NCBI RefSeq assembly: GCF_016656965.1
Contig: NZ_CP067977.1
Location: 992,001 to 1,056,000 of the forward strand
Length of the DNA: 64,000 nucleotides
Reading direction: 5' to 3'
DNA from: Brevundimonas vitisensis
Lineage (GTDB): Bacteria; Pseudomonadota; Alphaproteobacteria; Caulobacterales; Caulobacteraceae
A model generated the notes under the pieces. That model worked only from the letters and a program-made list of their open reading frames with translations, ran no database searches and had not been told where the DNA came from. The position numbers and the translations under genes were made by a program. The first letter of the stretch is position 1. Each line of letters begins with the position of its first letter. Shown in pieces: positions 1 to 8,599 of this stretch.

Positions 1-1
1 T

Positions 2-229
2 CTGGAGCCGCTGTCGACCCTGGTGGTCGAGGTCTGGCCGTCGCTTTACGGCGCTGTGCCCGCCGCCGGCGAGTTCAAGGATCAGGCCCAGGTCCGCGTT
101 ACCGCCGAGACCCTGGCCAAGCTGGATGAAAAGGGCGACCTGGCCAAGGCCTTCGCCCCGCCCAAGGACGCCACGCCCGAGCTGATCGCCCAGGTCGAGA
201 CCGAGGAAGGCTGGATTCTGGGAGTTTAA
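2..229 (+). CDS. C-terminal end of an unidentified protein (5' end outside window)
   Basis: An open frame runs in from the left edge and ends at TAA 227-229, giving about 75 residues that finish in EEGWILGV. I do not recognise the family with confidence. The acidic, helix-rich tail recalls the C-termini of alphaproteobacterial proteins annotated variously as predicted RNase H-like or cofactor-biosynthesis proteins, but that is a weak impression. It converges on scpB and the two stop codons overlap by a few bases, so this gene is transcriptionally separate from the scpA-scpB string. Confidence 0.6.
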   Translation: MEPLSTLVVEVWPSLYGAVPAAGEFKDQAQVRVTAETLAKLDEKGDLAKAFAPPKDATPELIAQVETEEGWILGV

Positions 230-903
230 GGTTCGCCCTCGCCCACGAAATCCTGGGCGAACTCGGGGGTCAGCAGGTCGGCGGGATCCAGGGCGTCCTC
301 GTCGGCATCGCCGCCACGACCGGGGTCGGGCACTTCGAACCCGACTGGGATCGACAGGTCCAGCAGGCCGGCGGATCGCATTTCCTGCACGCCGGGAAGG
401 TCATTCAGGCTGGCCAGGCCGAAATGCTCCAGAAAGCGGTCGGCGGTGCCATAAGTCACGGGCCGACCGGGCGTGCGCCGGCGCCCGCGCAGGCGGACGA
501 AACCCATCTCCAGCAAGAGGTCCAGCGTCCCCCGCGACAGCGAGACGCCGCGCACGCTCTCGATCTCGGCGCGCGTGCAGGGCTGGTGGTAGGCGATGAT
601 GGACAAGGTCTCGAGCGCGGCCTTGGACAGCCGGCGCGGCTCCTCGCGTTCTTCCGTCATGAGAAAGGCCAGATCGGCGGCCGTGCGGAACCGCCAGCGG
701 TCGGCCACGCAGTCCAACTCCACCCCCCGCCCCTGATAGCGGGCCTTGAGCCCGACCAGGGCGCGGCCGACATCGGCGCCTTCGGGCAGCCGCCGGGCGA
801 TTTCATGGGCAGACAGCGGACCGGCCGCCGCGAACAACAGGGCCTCGACCCGGCGTTCCATCTCCATATCGTCGGGGGCGAAGGTCAGGGGGGCATGGGT
901 CAC
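226..903 (-). CDS. scpB: Segregation and condensation protein B (ScpB)
   Basis: ScpB is the winged-helix kleisin partner that dimerises and binds ScpA in the Smc-ScpAB condensin complex, which organises and segregates the chromosome. The predicted 225-residue protein carries the two winged-helix regions, with the family segments around RRLSKAALETLSIIAYHQP and the following SVRGVSLSRGTLDLL and GRPVTYGT. I chose the GTG start at 903, whose bases overlap the scpA stop as GTGA. This gives normal family length, whereas the frame further upstream is scpA antiphase. An internal ATG at 867 is possible. The acidic tail after the second domain is unremarkable. Translational coupling to scpA fits their 1:2 complex. 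Confidence 0.92.
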   Translation of the reverse strand: MTHAPLTFAPDDMEMERRVEALLFAAAGPLSAHEIARRLPEGADVGRALVGLKARYQGRGVELDCVADRWRFRTAADLAFLMTEEREEPRRLSKAALETLSIIAYHQPCTRAEIESVRGVSLSRGTLDLLLEMGFVRLRGRRRTPGRPVTYGTADRFLEHFGLASLNDLPGVQEMRSAGLLDLSIPVGFEVPDPGRGGDADEDALDPADLLTPEFAQDFVGEGEP

Positions 904-1730
904 GGTATCAGCTCCAGCGCCTGGCCCTCGGTGCGTCGCTTCACATAGAGGTCGGCAAAGGCCTCGGCCTGCTGCACGTCCAGTTCGCCCTCCTTGACCA
1001 GTTCCAGCCCTGCCGACAGGGTCGAGGCCAGATAGGATGCCTGGGACGGGCCCTGGTCGCCCTTGCGCCAGACCGGGGCGACGCGCTCGATCGGTGTCCA
1101 TTCCTGAAGCCTGGGCAGGCGGTCGCGGAACCAGTCGCGGGCCGCCTCCAGCGGGAAGGCTTCCACCCTCTGTGACGGGTTATAGCGGCGCTGCTCCTCG
1201 CGCCGCCGCTGGACGACATAGGCGGCCATCAGATCATACAGGCTGGCGTCGATGCGGTCGGACGGCACGATCACCGTCGCCTGGGGATCGCCGCGCATGA
1301 AGACGTCGCGCTTCAGCTGCGGCCTGGCCAGCAGGGCCTCGGAAGCCTTGCGCATGGCTTCCAGCTTCTGCAGGCGAAAGGCCAGGGCCGCAGCGACCAT
1401 CTCGGCGGGCGGCTCATCACCCCGGGTCACCTCGTTGCGGGGCAGCAGCAGGCGCGATTTCAGATAGGCCAGCCAGGCCGCCATCACCAGATAGTCGGCG
1501 GCCAGCGAGAAATTTCGGCGGCGGGCTTCATGCACGAAGGCCAGATACTGCTCGGCCAGGGTGGTGATCGACAGTTTCAGCAGATCGACCTTCTGCGTCC
1601 GCGCCAGCGCCAGAAGGACGTGAAGCGGACCTTCATAACCCTCCAGATCGACCACAAAGGCTTCGGACGGATCGGGGGTGCCGTCCGGATCGGCCTTGAA
1701 GTCCAGGGTCGGCTGGAAGTCTTCGCTCAT
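900..1730 (-). CDS. scpA: Segregation and condensation protein A (ScpA, kleisin)
   Basis: ScpA is the kleisin that bridges the Smc heads and recruits ScpB. The 276-residue product has the diagnostic N-terminal FVVDLEGYEGPLHVLLALAR segment near residues 25-45, followed by a helix with the DYLVMAAWLAYLKSRLLLP motif, and a C-terminal winged helix. The ATG at 1730 gives the start MSEDFQPTLDF. The open frame continues further upstream only through a repeat element, and those residues look non-coding. Its stop overlaps the scpB GTG start. The gene sits downstream of nagZ, separated from it by a palindromic repeat of about 165 bp, which may insulate or process the transcript. Confidence 0.93.
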   Translation of the reverse strand: MSEDFQPTLDFKADPDGTPDPSEAFVVDLEGYEGPLHVLLALARTQKVDLLKLSITTLAEQYLAFVHEARRRNFSLAADYLVMAAWLAYLKSRLLLPRNEVTRGDEPPAEMVAAALAFRLQKLEAMRKASEALLARPQLKRDVFMRGDPQATVIVPSDRIDASLYDLMAAYVVQRRREEQRRYNPSQRVEAFPLEAARDWFRDRLPRLQEWTPIERVAPVWRKGDQGPSQASYLASTLSAGLELVKEGELDVQQAEAFADLYVKRRTEGQALELIP

Positions 1731-1737
1731 GCGCCCC

Positions 1738-1903
1738 TCCCCTTCCCCCCTCGCGGGGGAAGGTGGCTCGCGCAGCGAGTCGGATGGGGGGGCTGTGGAG
1801 GCACAGGCCGTGTCAGACGGCTGATCAAATGACCGGCCCCGTGAGACACCCCCCATCCGTCAGGCTTCGCCTGCCACCTTCCCCCGCAGGGAGGGAAGGA
1901 CAC
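1738..1903. repeat. Paired palindromic intergenic repeat (REP/BIME-like)
   Basis: Two related units face each other between scpA and nagZ. The left unit (about 1741-1793) contains GCGGGGGAAGGTGGC, a small hairpin CTCGC-GCA-GCGAG and GGATGGGGGG. The right unit (about 1848-1900) is its inverted counterpart, with a different inner hairpin AGGC-GAA-GCCT. The arms match almost base for base over about 50 bp. This head-to-head layout with a variable apical stem is typical of mobile REP-type elements dispersed in intergenic DNA. It could form a long cruciform or RNA hairpin between two genes of the same operon. Confidence 0.75.
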
Positions 1904-1911
1904 CGCTGTCC

Positions 1912-2961
1912 TCATCCCTGCGCCTCTCCCACATCGGGACCTTTGGCGGCTTCGAGGCGGCCGTCCATCATGGAGGCGAAGCGGGCGCGGGCCCCAACAG
2001 CATCCAAGGGTTCCGGCGTATGGACGATGCGGGCCAGGGCCGCGTCGGCACGGCGACGGGCCTTGCCCTTCAGCTTGCCGGTGCCCTCGGCCACCTGGCG
2101 CATCTCGTCCAGATCGCCGTTGCAGTGGACCACCAGATCGCAGCCGGCCTTCAGCGCGGCGGCGGCTCGGTCGGTCAAACTTCCGGACAGGGCCTGCATC
2201 GTCAGGTCGTCAGACAGGATCAGACCCTGAAAACCCAGCCGGTCCCGCATCAGGCGGATGGCCTTCTTCGAGATGGTCGCCGGGCGCTTGGCGTCGATGG
2301 CGGTGAAGACGATATGGGCCGACATGGCGATGGGCATGTCCGACAGGCCCTTGAATGGGGCGAAATCCCAGGCGTCCAGAGTCTCCAGATCCGCGTGGAC
2401 TTTCGGCAGTTCGCGATGGCTGTCGGCAAAGGCGCGGCCATGGCCGGGCATGTGTTTGATGACCGGCAGCACACCGCCGGCCAGCAGACCCTCGGCCGCC
2501 GCACGGCCCAGCTGGGTCACCGTCGCCGGATCGCGGCCATAGGCCCGGTCACCGATGATGTCGTGGGCACCCTGCACAGGAACGTCCAGCACAGGCACGC
2601 AATCGATGGTGATACCAACCGCCCGCAGATCATGAGCCATCAGCCGTGCGCCCAGGCGCACCAGCTCGCGCGCCGACAAGGGATCGTTCGTCGCAGCCAG
2701 ATAGGCCGCTCCCGGCGGATACTTGGGCCAGTGGGGCGGTCCCATCCGCTGGACCCGCCCGCCCTCCTGATCGATCAGGATCGGGGCATCGGGATCATTG
2801 ATGGCGGCACGCAGCGCAGAGGTCAGGGCCCGGACCTGATCCGGCGTGTCGATGTTGCGCCGAAAGAGGATGAAGCCCCAGGGCCGGACCTCGGCAAAGA
2901 AGGCCGCTTCCTCGGGCGTCAGGACCAGGCCAGCACAGCCATAGATGGCGGCGGACGTCAC
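1912..2961 (-). CDS. nagZ: Beta-N-acetylhexosaminidase NagZ (GH3)
   Basis: NagZ removes N-acetylglucosamine from anhydromuropeptides in the cytoplasmic step of peptidoglycan recycling. The 349-residue product shows the GH3 features: ILIDQEGGRVQRM near the start of the barrel, the loop KHMPGHGRAFADSHRELP with the His-Asp catalytic dyad, and SDDLTMQALSG carrying the nucleophilic Asp. No signal peptide is visible, as expected for a cytosolic enzyme. The GTG start at 2961 overlaps the stop of the SPOR-domain gene as GTGA, giving MTSAAIYGCAGLVLTPEE. The longer upstream frame is antiphase SPOR sequence. Coupling to a SPOR protein fits a shared cell-wall theme. Confidence 0.93.
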   Translation of the reverse strand: MTSAAIYGCAGLVLTPEEAAFFAEVRPWGFILFRRNIDTPDQVRALTSALRAAINDPDAPILIDQEGGRVQRMGPPHWPKYPPGAAYLAATNDPLSARELVRLGARLMAHDLRAVGITIDCVPVLDVPVQGAHDIIGDRAYGRDPATVTQLGRAAAEGLLAGGVLPVIKHMPGHGRAFADSHRELPKVHADLETLDAWDFAPFKGLSDMPIAMSAHIVFTAIDAKRPATISKKAIRLMRDRLGFQGLILSDDLTMQALSGSLTDRAAAALKAGCDLVVHCNGDLDEMRQVAEGTGKLKGKARRRADAALARIVHTPEPLDAVGARARFASMMDGRLEAAKGPDVGEAQG

Positions 2962-3686
2962 CGGACGATGCAGTCGCCGCCGGAGGCGCGGATGGCCGCG
3001 CACATGGCCCGGGCATCCTCGCGGCTCAGGCCCGTGACCGTGGTCCGATAGACCGTCGCACCATTGGACGCCGTGACCTCCTGCACCCGCTTGCCAGCGC
3101 CGCGCGTGAACTGCGGATAGCGGCCGGTAATGGCGGCATATTCGCGATCGGCGATGCCGGGGGTGGAAAAGGCTCCGATCTGGACCGAGGCGCTGCCGCC
3201 CGCTGCAGGGGCCGGGGTCGGCTCAACCGGAGCGGGAGCCGGCGTCACCGGACGGGGTGTCGGCGCGGGCACGGGCGCAGGCGTGGCAGCCGGGGCCGGG
3301 CGCGGGGCCACAGCTTCGGGCGGCGGCACAAAGGTCGGAGCCGTGGTCGGGGCCGGCGCGGGTTCGTACAGGTCCACGCCCTCGGCCGGATCGATCGGCT
3401 GGGCGTCGACGGGGGCCTCGACCTTCAGATCGCCGACCGGCGTTCCGACCGCAGGCGGCGCATCCTCGGACGAGCGCAGGCCGGACCGGTAGAACAGCAC
3501 CACCACCAGAATCAGCACCAGAAGAACGCCGGCGCTGATCAGCAGGGTCACCGGCGGAGCCTTGCCCGCCGGGGCGCGCCGCGCGTCGAAGGCCGAGCGC
3601 TGGAACGGCAGATCGTCGGCATCCGGCGGCGTATAGGCCCCGCGCTCACGGCCGCCATCGGGTCGATAGGGATCGTCATGCGACAT
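2958..3686 (-). CDS. SPOR-domain membrane protein
   Basis: This 242-residue protein has a short charged cytoplasmic N-terminus, one membrane helix at about residues 45-67 (VTLLISAGVLLVLILVVVLFY), a Pro/Ala-rich periplasmic linker of about 95 residues, and a C-terminal SPOR domain starting near SASVQIGAFSTPGIADREYA. SPOR domains bind glycan strands stripped of stem peptides at the division septum, so septal localisation is likely. The gene is immediately upstream of nagZ with a 4-base overlap. The domain order and neighbourhood match the SPOR gene often found between argS and nagZ in alphaproteobacteria. argS is not present here. Confidence 0.85.
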   Translation of the reverse strand: MSHDDPYRPDGGRERGAYTPPDADDLPFQRSAFDARRAPAGKAPPVTLLISAGVLLVLILVVVLFYRSGLRSSEDAPPAVGTPVGDLKVEAPVDAQPIDPAEGVDLYEPAPAPTTAPTFVPPPEAVAPRPAPAATPAPVPAPTPRPVTPAPAPVEPTPAPAAGGSASVQIGAFSTPGIADREYAAITGRYPQFTRGAGKRVQEVTASNGATVYRTTVTGLSREDARAMCAAIRASGGDCIVR

Positions 3687-3780
3687 GAGGGGCTCCGGGC
3701 GTCAGTCTGGCGGGCGAATCGGCTTGGCCGATCGTCATCCTACGCCCTTGATCCTGGCGTGAGGATGGCAGGCCGTCGAA

Positions 3781-4965
3781 TCACAGATCGAGAGCCAGGT
3801 CGATGGTGAACAGTTTCCGGTGTTCCTCGATCGCGTACCGGTCGGTCATGCCGGCAATATAGTCGCACACGGCCCGGGCCCGGCGCATGTCCACCACCCC
3901 CTCGCCCGCCTTGCCCGACCATTCGGGCGGCATGACCTCGGGCTCGGCCATGAACAGCTGGAACATCTCAGCCAGGATGCGCCGCGCCTGGCTGCGCGTG
4001 CGATTGACGCGATAGTGGCGGTACATGCGCTGAAACAGAAAGGCCCGCAGCACGCCCAGGTCCGCCAGCATGGTGTCGGAGAACGCGACCAGGGTGCGGC
4101 GCGCGCCGCGCACGTCTTCGACCGATCGGATGCCGTCCTCGGCCAGGCGGGCTTCGGTCTGGGCCAGGACGTCCTCCACCATGGCCCCGATCATGCGGCG
4201 CACGGCTTCCAGCCGGATCATCCGAGCATCGACATCGGGCCAGTCGCGGCGCGTCTGATGCAGGATCGGCCCGATCAGCGGCACATCGGCCAGATCGTCC
4301 AGGGTGAACAGCCCCGCCTGAACACCGTCGTCCACGTCGTGATTGTTATAGGCGATGTCGTCGGCAATGGCGGCGCACTGAGCCTCCAGCGAGGCAAAGC
4401 CGCCCAGCTCCAGGTCCCATCCCGCATTATAATCAGCGATCGGCTTCCAGGCCGGGTCACCCAGGCGGTGGGCAACCGGCCCATTGTGCTTGATGACCCC
4501 CTCCAGCGTCTCCCAGCTGAGGTTCAGACCGTCGTAGGCCGGATAGCGCTCCTCCAGCCGGGTCACCACGCGGAAGGTCTGGACGTTGTGATCGAAGCCA
4601 CCCCAGGGGGCCGTGCAGGCCTGAAGCTCGTCTTCGCCCGCATGTCCGAACGGCGGATGGCCCAGGTCGTGAGCCAGGGCGATGGTCTCGGCCAGATCGG
4701 TGTCCAGCCGCAGGGCATGGGCCAGCGACCGCGCGATCTGGGCGACCTCCAGGCTGTGGGTCAGGCGGGTGCGGTAGTGGTCGCCTTCATGGGCGACAAA
4801 GACCTGGGTCTTTTCCTTCAGGCGGCGAAAGGCGGTGCAGTGGATGATGCGGTCGCGGTCGCGGGCAAAGGCGTTACGGGTCCGGCTGATCGGTTCGGGC
4901 ACCCGGCGGCCGCGCGAGCGTTCCGGCGTCTCGGCATAGGGGGCGCGTGGGGTGGGCAGGCTCAA
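3781..4965 (-). CDS. dgt: Deoxyguanosinetriphosphate triphosphohydrolase-like protein (HD domain)
   Basis: dGTPases of the HD superfamily hydrolyse dNTPs to deoxynucleoside and triphosphate. The HD-fold metal ligands are visible: [20 protein letters not shown] and, further on, [16 protein letters not shown] with the HD pair, preceded by the conserved [16 protein letters not shown]. The C-terminal region matches the bacterial short dGTPase type. I chose the TTG at 4965 ([19 protein letters not shown], 394 residues), because the family usually starts just before RAPYAE. Upstream ATG codons would run through the start of the divergent Fe-S gene. GGA lies about 8 bases upstream of the TTG. The start is the least certain point. 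Confidence 0.88.
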   Translation of the reverse strand: MSLPTPRAPYAETPERSRGRRVPEPISRTRNAFARDRDRIIHCTAFRRLKEKTQVFVAHEGDHYRTRLTHSLEVAQIARSLAHALRLDTDLAETIALAHDLGHPPFGHAGEDELQACTAPWGGFDHNVQTFRVVTRLEERYPAYDGLNLSWETLEGVIKHNGPVAHRLGDPAWKPIADYNAGWDLELGGFASLEAQCAAIADDIAYNNHDVDDGVQAGLFTLDDLADVPLIGPILHQTRRDWPDVDARMIRLEAVRRMIGAMVEDVLAQTEARLAEDGIRSVEDVRGARRTLVAFSDTMLADLGVLRAFLFQRMYRHYRVNRTRSQARRILAEMFQLFMAEPEVMPPEWSGKAGEGVVDMRRARAVCDYIAGMTDRYAIEEHRKLFTIDLALDL

Positions 4966-5025
4966 TTGCGCGTTCCGGCTGGGCAGGCCTTTGCGATCGG
5001 CCCTTCCCGCCTCATATAGGGCCCC

Positions 5026-5403
5026 ATGGGCACCGTCCAATCCGCAGACTTTCGCATCGACGCCGCGCCGCGCACTGGCCATGGCCTGACGCTGTCATCG
5101 AGTGCCGCCAAACGGCTGGCCGCCCTGGGCGATCTGGAAGGGCATCCGGTCATGCTTCGCGTCGCGGTCGACGGCGGCGGATGTTCGGGCTTTCAGTATC
5201 GCTTCGAACTGATCCAGCAGCCCGAAGCCGATGATCTGACGATCCGGACGGACGGTCAGGCCGCGGTCATCGACCCGGTCTCCCTGCCCTTTCTGAAGGG
5301 GTCCGAGATCGCCTGGGTCGACGATCTGGCAGGTGCGCAGTTCGTGGTCCGCAATCCCAATGCCGCCTCCAGCTGCGGCTGCGGCGTCAGCTTTTCGATC
5401 TGA
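5026..5403 (+). CDS. erpA: A-type iron-sulfur carrier (ErpA/IscA family)
   Basis: A-type carriers hold and deliver Fe-S clusters to apoproteins. The 125-residue product has the HesB/IscA fold with the three ligand cysteines: one in [11 protein letters not shown] and two in the C-terminal [12 protein letters not shown] roughly 20-residue N-terminal extension precedes the conserved [12 protein letters not shown]. The gene diverges from dgt over a 60-base gap that must hold both promoters, an arrangement seen in other Caulobacterales. It ends four bases before the SdpI-like gene. The symbol follows the family; IscA- and ErpA-type members are hard to separate by motif alone. Confidence 0.88.
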   Translation: MGTVQSADFRIDAAPRTGHGLTLSSSAAKRLAALGDLEGHPVMLRVAVDGGGCSGFQYRFELIQQPEADDLTIRTDGQAAVIDPVSLPFLKGSEIAWVDDLAGAQFVVRNPNAASSCGCGVSFSI

Positions 5404-5407
5404 CCGC

Positions 5408-6088
5408 GTGGCCGCACGCGCACCTCTTCCCCTCGCCGTCGCCGATCTGGTGACCGTGGTCTTCAGCCTGGCCATGGCCTTGGTCGGCGCGTGGGTCGTG
5501 TTTGCGGGCCCGACGCAGATGATGCCGGTCCACTGGGGCCCTGACGGCTATGTCGATCGCTGGGGCACGCGGGCCGAGGTCGGAGGGCTGATCCTGATGC
5601 TGGGGTTCGCGGCCCTGGCGATCGGTGGCGGCCTGGGTCTGGCGGCACGGCGGGTGTCCGATCCCGCGCGGGCACGGACGCTGCGGATCGGACAGGTGGT
5701 GTCGCTGATCGCAATCTCGGCGGTCGCCCTGTTCGCCGGGGCGGCCAGCCTGGGCGGGGCGCAGTCTCTCGCGGGCGCTCTGCCGATGGCGGCGCTCAGC
5801 CTGATCTTGCTCGCCGCCGGGGGACTGACGGGCCGGGTCGCACCGAACCGTTGGGTCGGCGTCCGCACGCCCTGGAGCCTGAACAGCCGCATTGCCTGGG
5901 CGCGGTCGAACCGTCTGGCGGCGGCCCTGCTGATCCCCATTGGTCTGGGCGGACTGGTCCTGAGCCCTCTCGCACCGCAACCGCTGGGGATGCAGGCCCT
6001 TGTCGGCGGCGCGATCCTGGCGGCCATCTGGAGCGTGATCGAGAGCCGCCGTGCCTGGCACAACGACCCGGACCGTCAGCCGCTCTGA
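5408..6088 (+). CDS. SdpI/YhfL-family membrane protein with DUF1648 domain
   Basis: The 226-residue protein has several hydrophobic helices. An N-terminal DUF1648 region carries the PVHWGPDGYVDRWGTRAE motif, and a C-terminal SdpI-like half carries GVRTPWSLNSRIAWARSNR, the signature of this family. In Bacillus, SdpI gives immunity to the SdpC toxin, but most members are of unknown function and I do not infer immunity here. I chose the GTG at 5408, four bases after the erpA-like stop, since the frame before it lies inside that gene. The two are probably co-transcribed. It converges on the dihydroorotase gene with an 8-base gap. Confidence 0.8.
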   Translation: MAARAPLPLAVADLVTVVFSLAMALVGAWVVFAGPTQMMPVHWGPDGYVDRWGTRAEVGGLILMLGFAALAIGGGLGLAARRVSDPARARTLRIGQVVSLIAISAVALFAGAASLGGAQSLAGALPMAALSLILLAAGGLTGRVAPNRWVGVRTPWSLNSRIAWARSNRLAAALLIPIGLGGLVLSPLAPQPLGMQALVGGAILAAIWSVIESRRAWHNDPDRQPL

Positions 6089-6095
6089 CAGCCCG

Positions 6096-7424
6096 TCAGA
6101 GCGTTTCCTGGAACCGGACGGCCTCGCCGACGGCACTGCCGACCAACTGTCCATCCCGCATCACGGTCTGGCCCCTCACGATGGTCGCCATCGGCCAGCC
6201 CGTGGCCTCGAACCCGTCGAAGGGGGTCCAGCCACAGCGGCTGGCCATGGCGTCGTGGGTGATGGTGCGCCGGGCCTTGAGGTCCACCAGCGTCAGGTCC
6301 GCGTCGTAGCCCTCGGCCATCCTGCCCTTTCCGGCGATGCCGAAGACCCGGTTGGCCCCATGGCTGGTCAGGTCGATGAACCGATCCAGCGACAGCCGCC
6401 CATTGGCCACATGGGTCAGCATCACCGGCACCAGGGTCTGGACCCCCGGCATCCCCGACGGAGAGGCCGGATAGGGCCGGGCCTTTTCTTCCAGCGTGTG
6501 AGGGGCGTGGTCTGAGCCCAGCACGTCGGCCACCCCCTGCTCGATCCCGCGCCACAGGCCGGCGACATGATGGGCGTCGCGGATCGGCGGATTCATCTGA
6601 GCCAGACCCTTCAGCCGCTCATAGGCATCGGGCGCGGTCAGGGTCAGGTGCTGGGGCGTGATCTCGACCGTGGCCACATCCTTGTTGTGGGCCAGGAACT
6701 CGATTTCCTCGGCGGTCGTCACGTGCAGGACGTGGATGCGCGCGCCGGTCTCGCGCGCCAGGGCCACCAGGCGGCGGGTGGACATGATGGCGCTTTCGGC
6801 GTCGCGAACCTCGGGGTGGCTGGTCCAGTCGCCAGTGCGCGCCAGGGGCCGGCGCTCGACCAGGCGGTATTCGTCCTCGGAATGGAAGGTGGCGCGGCGG
6901 CGGACATTGCGCAGCACCTCGCGCACCCCATCGTCGTCGGCGACCAGCAGGGTCCCGGTCGAGGCCCCCATGAAGACCTTGACCCCGCAGCAGCCGGGCA
7001 GCCGCTCCAGCTCCGACAGGAAGGCCGCGTTCTGATGGGTGCCCCCCATGTAGAAGGCATGGTCGGTCCACATCCGGTGATGGGCGCGCGACAGCTTGTC
7101 GGCCAGGGCGTCGGGATCGGTGGTCGTCGGCTCGGTGTTCGGCATTTCGAACACGGCGGTGACGCCGCCCAGGGCTGCGGCCCGGCTGCCGGTCTCGAGA
7201 TCTTCCTTCCACTCCAGGCCCGGCTCGCGGAAGTGAACCTGGGTGTCGATGACGCCGGGCAGGACGGTCAGGCCGGTCGCGTCCACGACCTCTGCAGCCG
7301 AGGCCTGGGACAGATCGCCCACGACCACGATCCGCCCGTCGCGCACCCCGACATCGGCCATGCCCCGCCCGGCATGGTTGGCCACCTCGCCCCCGCGAAC
7401 GATCAGGTCAAAGGTCTGGGTCAT
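6096..7424 (-). CDS. pyrC: Dihydroorotase (amidohydrolase, class I type)
   Basis: Dihydroorotase cyclises carbamoyl-aspartate to dihydroorotate in pyrimidine synthesis. The 442-residue protein has the amidohydrolase order: a metal segment at VIDTQVHFREPGLEWKED, the lysine expected to be carboxylated in GVKVFMGASTGT, a histidine in VLHVTTAEE, and GSDHAPHTLEEK with the catalytic Asp. The usual HxH pair reads Q-V-H, so the first metal-binding His is replaced by Gln. I recall this variant as typical of one alphaproteobacterial dihydroorotase subgroup. An inactive paralogue or another cyclic amidohydrolase therefore remains possible. The start ATG at 7424 gives MTQTFDLIVRGGEVAN, normal for the family. 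Confidence 0.82.
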   Translation of the reverse strand: MTQTFDLIVRGGEVANHAGRGMADVGVRDGRIVVVGDLSQASAAEVVDATGLTVLPGVIDTQVHFREPGLEWKEDLETGSRAAALGGVTAVFEMPNTEPTTTDPDALADKLSRAHHRMWTDHAFYMGGTHQNAAFLSELERLPGCCGVKVFMGASTGTLLVADDDGVREVLRNVRRRATFHSEDEYRLVERRPLARTGDWTSHPEVRDAESAIMSTRRLVALARETGARIHVLHVTTAEEIEFLAHNKDVATVEITPQHLTLTAPDAYERLKGLAQMNPPIRDAHHVAGLWRGIEQGVADVLGSDHAPHTLEEKARPYPASPSGMPGVQTLVPVMLTHVANGRLSLDRFIDLTSHGANRVFGIAGKGRMAEGYDADLTLVDLKARRTITHDAMASRCGWTPFDGFEATGWPMATIVRGQTVMRDGQLVGSAVGEAVRFQETL

Positions 7425-7515
7425 GGAAGGTCCGCAAGAAAAGAGGTCTGGATTGATGGCACCGGGGCGCGATCGCCGAGGCCCCCTGGCATCCTAGCGG
7501 CAGTCGCACAGCAGG

Positions 7516-8481
7516 TCAGGCCGGTTTCTGCGCGCGCTCGGCCAGCAGACGCCGCGCGGCCCTCAACACGCGCTCGGCCGGCAGGTCCATCATGTGCTGG
7601 ATTTCCTGGTTCAGATTGGGGTCCAGGGCGCGAAACTCGTCCAGGCTGCGCGGCCCGCGCGCGGAGACGCCGCCCCAGGGGCCGGTGATTGTCTCGTCCG
7701 AGGGCCCGAAGACGGCGAGCGTCGGCGTACCGGCGGCGACGGCCAGCTGGGTCCACAGGGAATCGCCGCCGACATACAGATCGGCACGGGACAGGGCGGC
7801 GACGGTCTGCAGAGGGGTCAGACGTCCCTGCGCCTCGATCACGCGGTTGCGGGCGACGGCAAAGCGGACGGTGTGGGCTTCATCCCGATCGGCCTCAGCC
7901 CCGACAAACAGCAGCCGCCCCCCGGCCAGCGGCCCATCATCGCCCAACAGGGCGGCTGCGACCTTGGCATAGCGTTCGGCCGGCCAGCGCTTGCCCAGCC
8001 AGTCGACCCCGACCCCGATCGCGAGGATCGGCCGCCCATCGGGGCGCACCAGGGCATCGGCCGCCGCAAAGGTCTCGGGACCGACAGCCAGGCGCGGCGG
8101 CGGGACTTCATCCAGTTGCAGCACACGGGCGGCGGCCTGAACGGCATGCTCACCCGGCACCGGCGCGCCGCGCACGGCCCGCTTGTGCCGCCGCAACCGC
8201 CCGGACAGGGTCGTGCCGCGCATGTCGACGATCAGGCCCCAATGCGTCGCGCGCAGGTCGTTCCACAGCCGTATCCAGTCCAGCCGGGTCTCACGCTCCA
8301 GGACCAACAGCCGCTGAAGGCGCGGCGTATCGGCGAACAGAGGCGCACTGTCCGGCGACCCGACCACGGTGAACACCGCCTCGGGCATGGCCTGGACCAG
8401 ATAGTCGAGCACGCCGCTGGACAGCACGGCAGCCTCGGGCTGGGCTTCGGTCAGATAGAGGATGGGAAAACGGCCCGGCAT
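7516..8481 (-). CDS. Glycosyltransferase family 9 (heptosyltransferase-like)
   Basis: GT9 enzymes such as WaaC/WaaF/WaaQ transfer heptose or related sugars to lipopolysaccharide core. The product (321 residues from ATG 8481, starting MPGRFPILYLTEAQPEAAVLSSG) has the GT-B layout, with a GVGVDWLGKRWPAERYA segment at the donor-binding side and the conserved GGDSLWTQLAVAAGTPTLAVFGPSD motif near the C-terminus. The longer reading from ATG 8538 is possible but adds residues not typical of the family. The precise sugar is not readable from sequence. It diverges from the CxxCxxCC gene. Confidence 0.82.
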   Translation of the reverse strand: MPGRFPILYLTEAQPEAAVLSSGVLDYLVQAMPEAVFTVVGSPDSAPLFADTPRLQRLLVLERETRLDWIRLWNDLRATHWGLIVDMRGTTLSGRLRRHKRAVRGAPVPGEHAVQAAARVLQLDEVPPPRLAVGPETFAAADALVRPDGRPILAIGVGVDWLGKRWPAERYAKVAAALLGDDGPLAGGRLLFVGAEADRDEAHTVRFAVARNRVIEAQGRLTPLQTVAALSRADLYVGGDSLWTQLAVAAGTPTLAVFGPSDETITGPWGGVSARGPRSLDEFRALDPNLNQEIQHMMDLPAERVLRAARRLLAERAQKPA

Positions 8482-8599
8482 CGATTGATCGTATACGGAT
8501 TCTAGGATCAGTTTGTTGGCATCTTGATCGGCCGCCATCAACTGGACCCGGCAGCGTGTTGCTCCTACGCTGTGGGCCCGCTGAATCCGGAAGCTGCTC

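Noticed and set aside
5408..6088. SdpI-like protein as an immunity factor for the RiPP locus
   Set aside because: It is 10 kb away, in a different operon and next to an Fe-S gene. The family is widespread without toxin genes.
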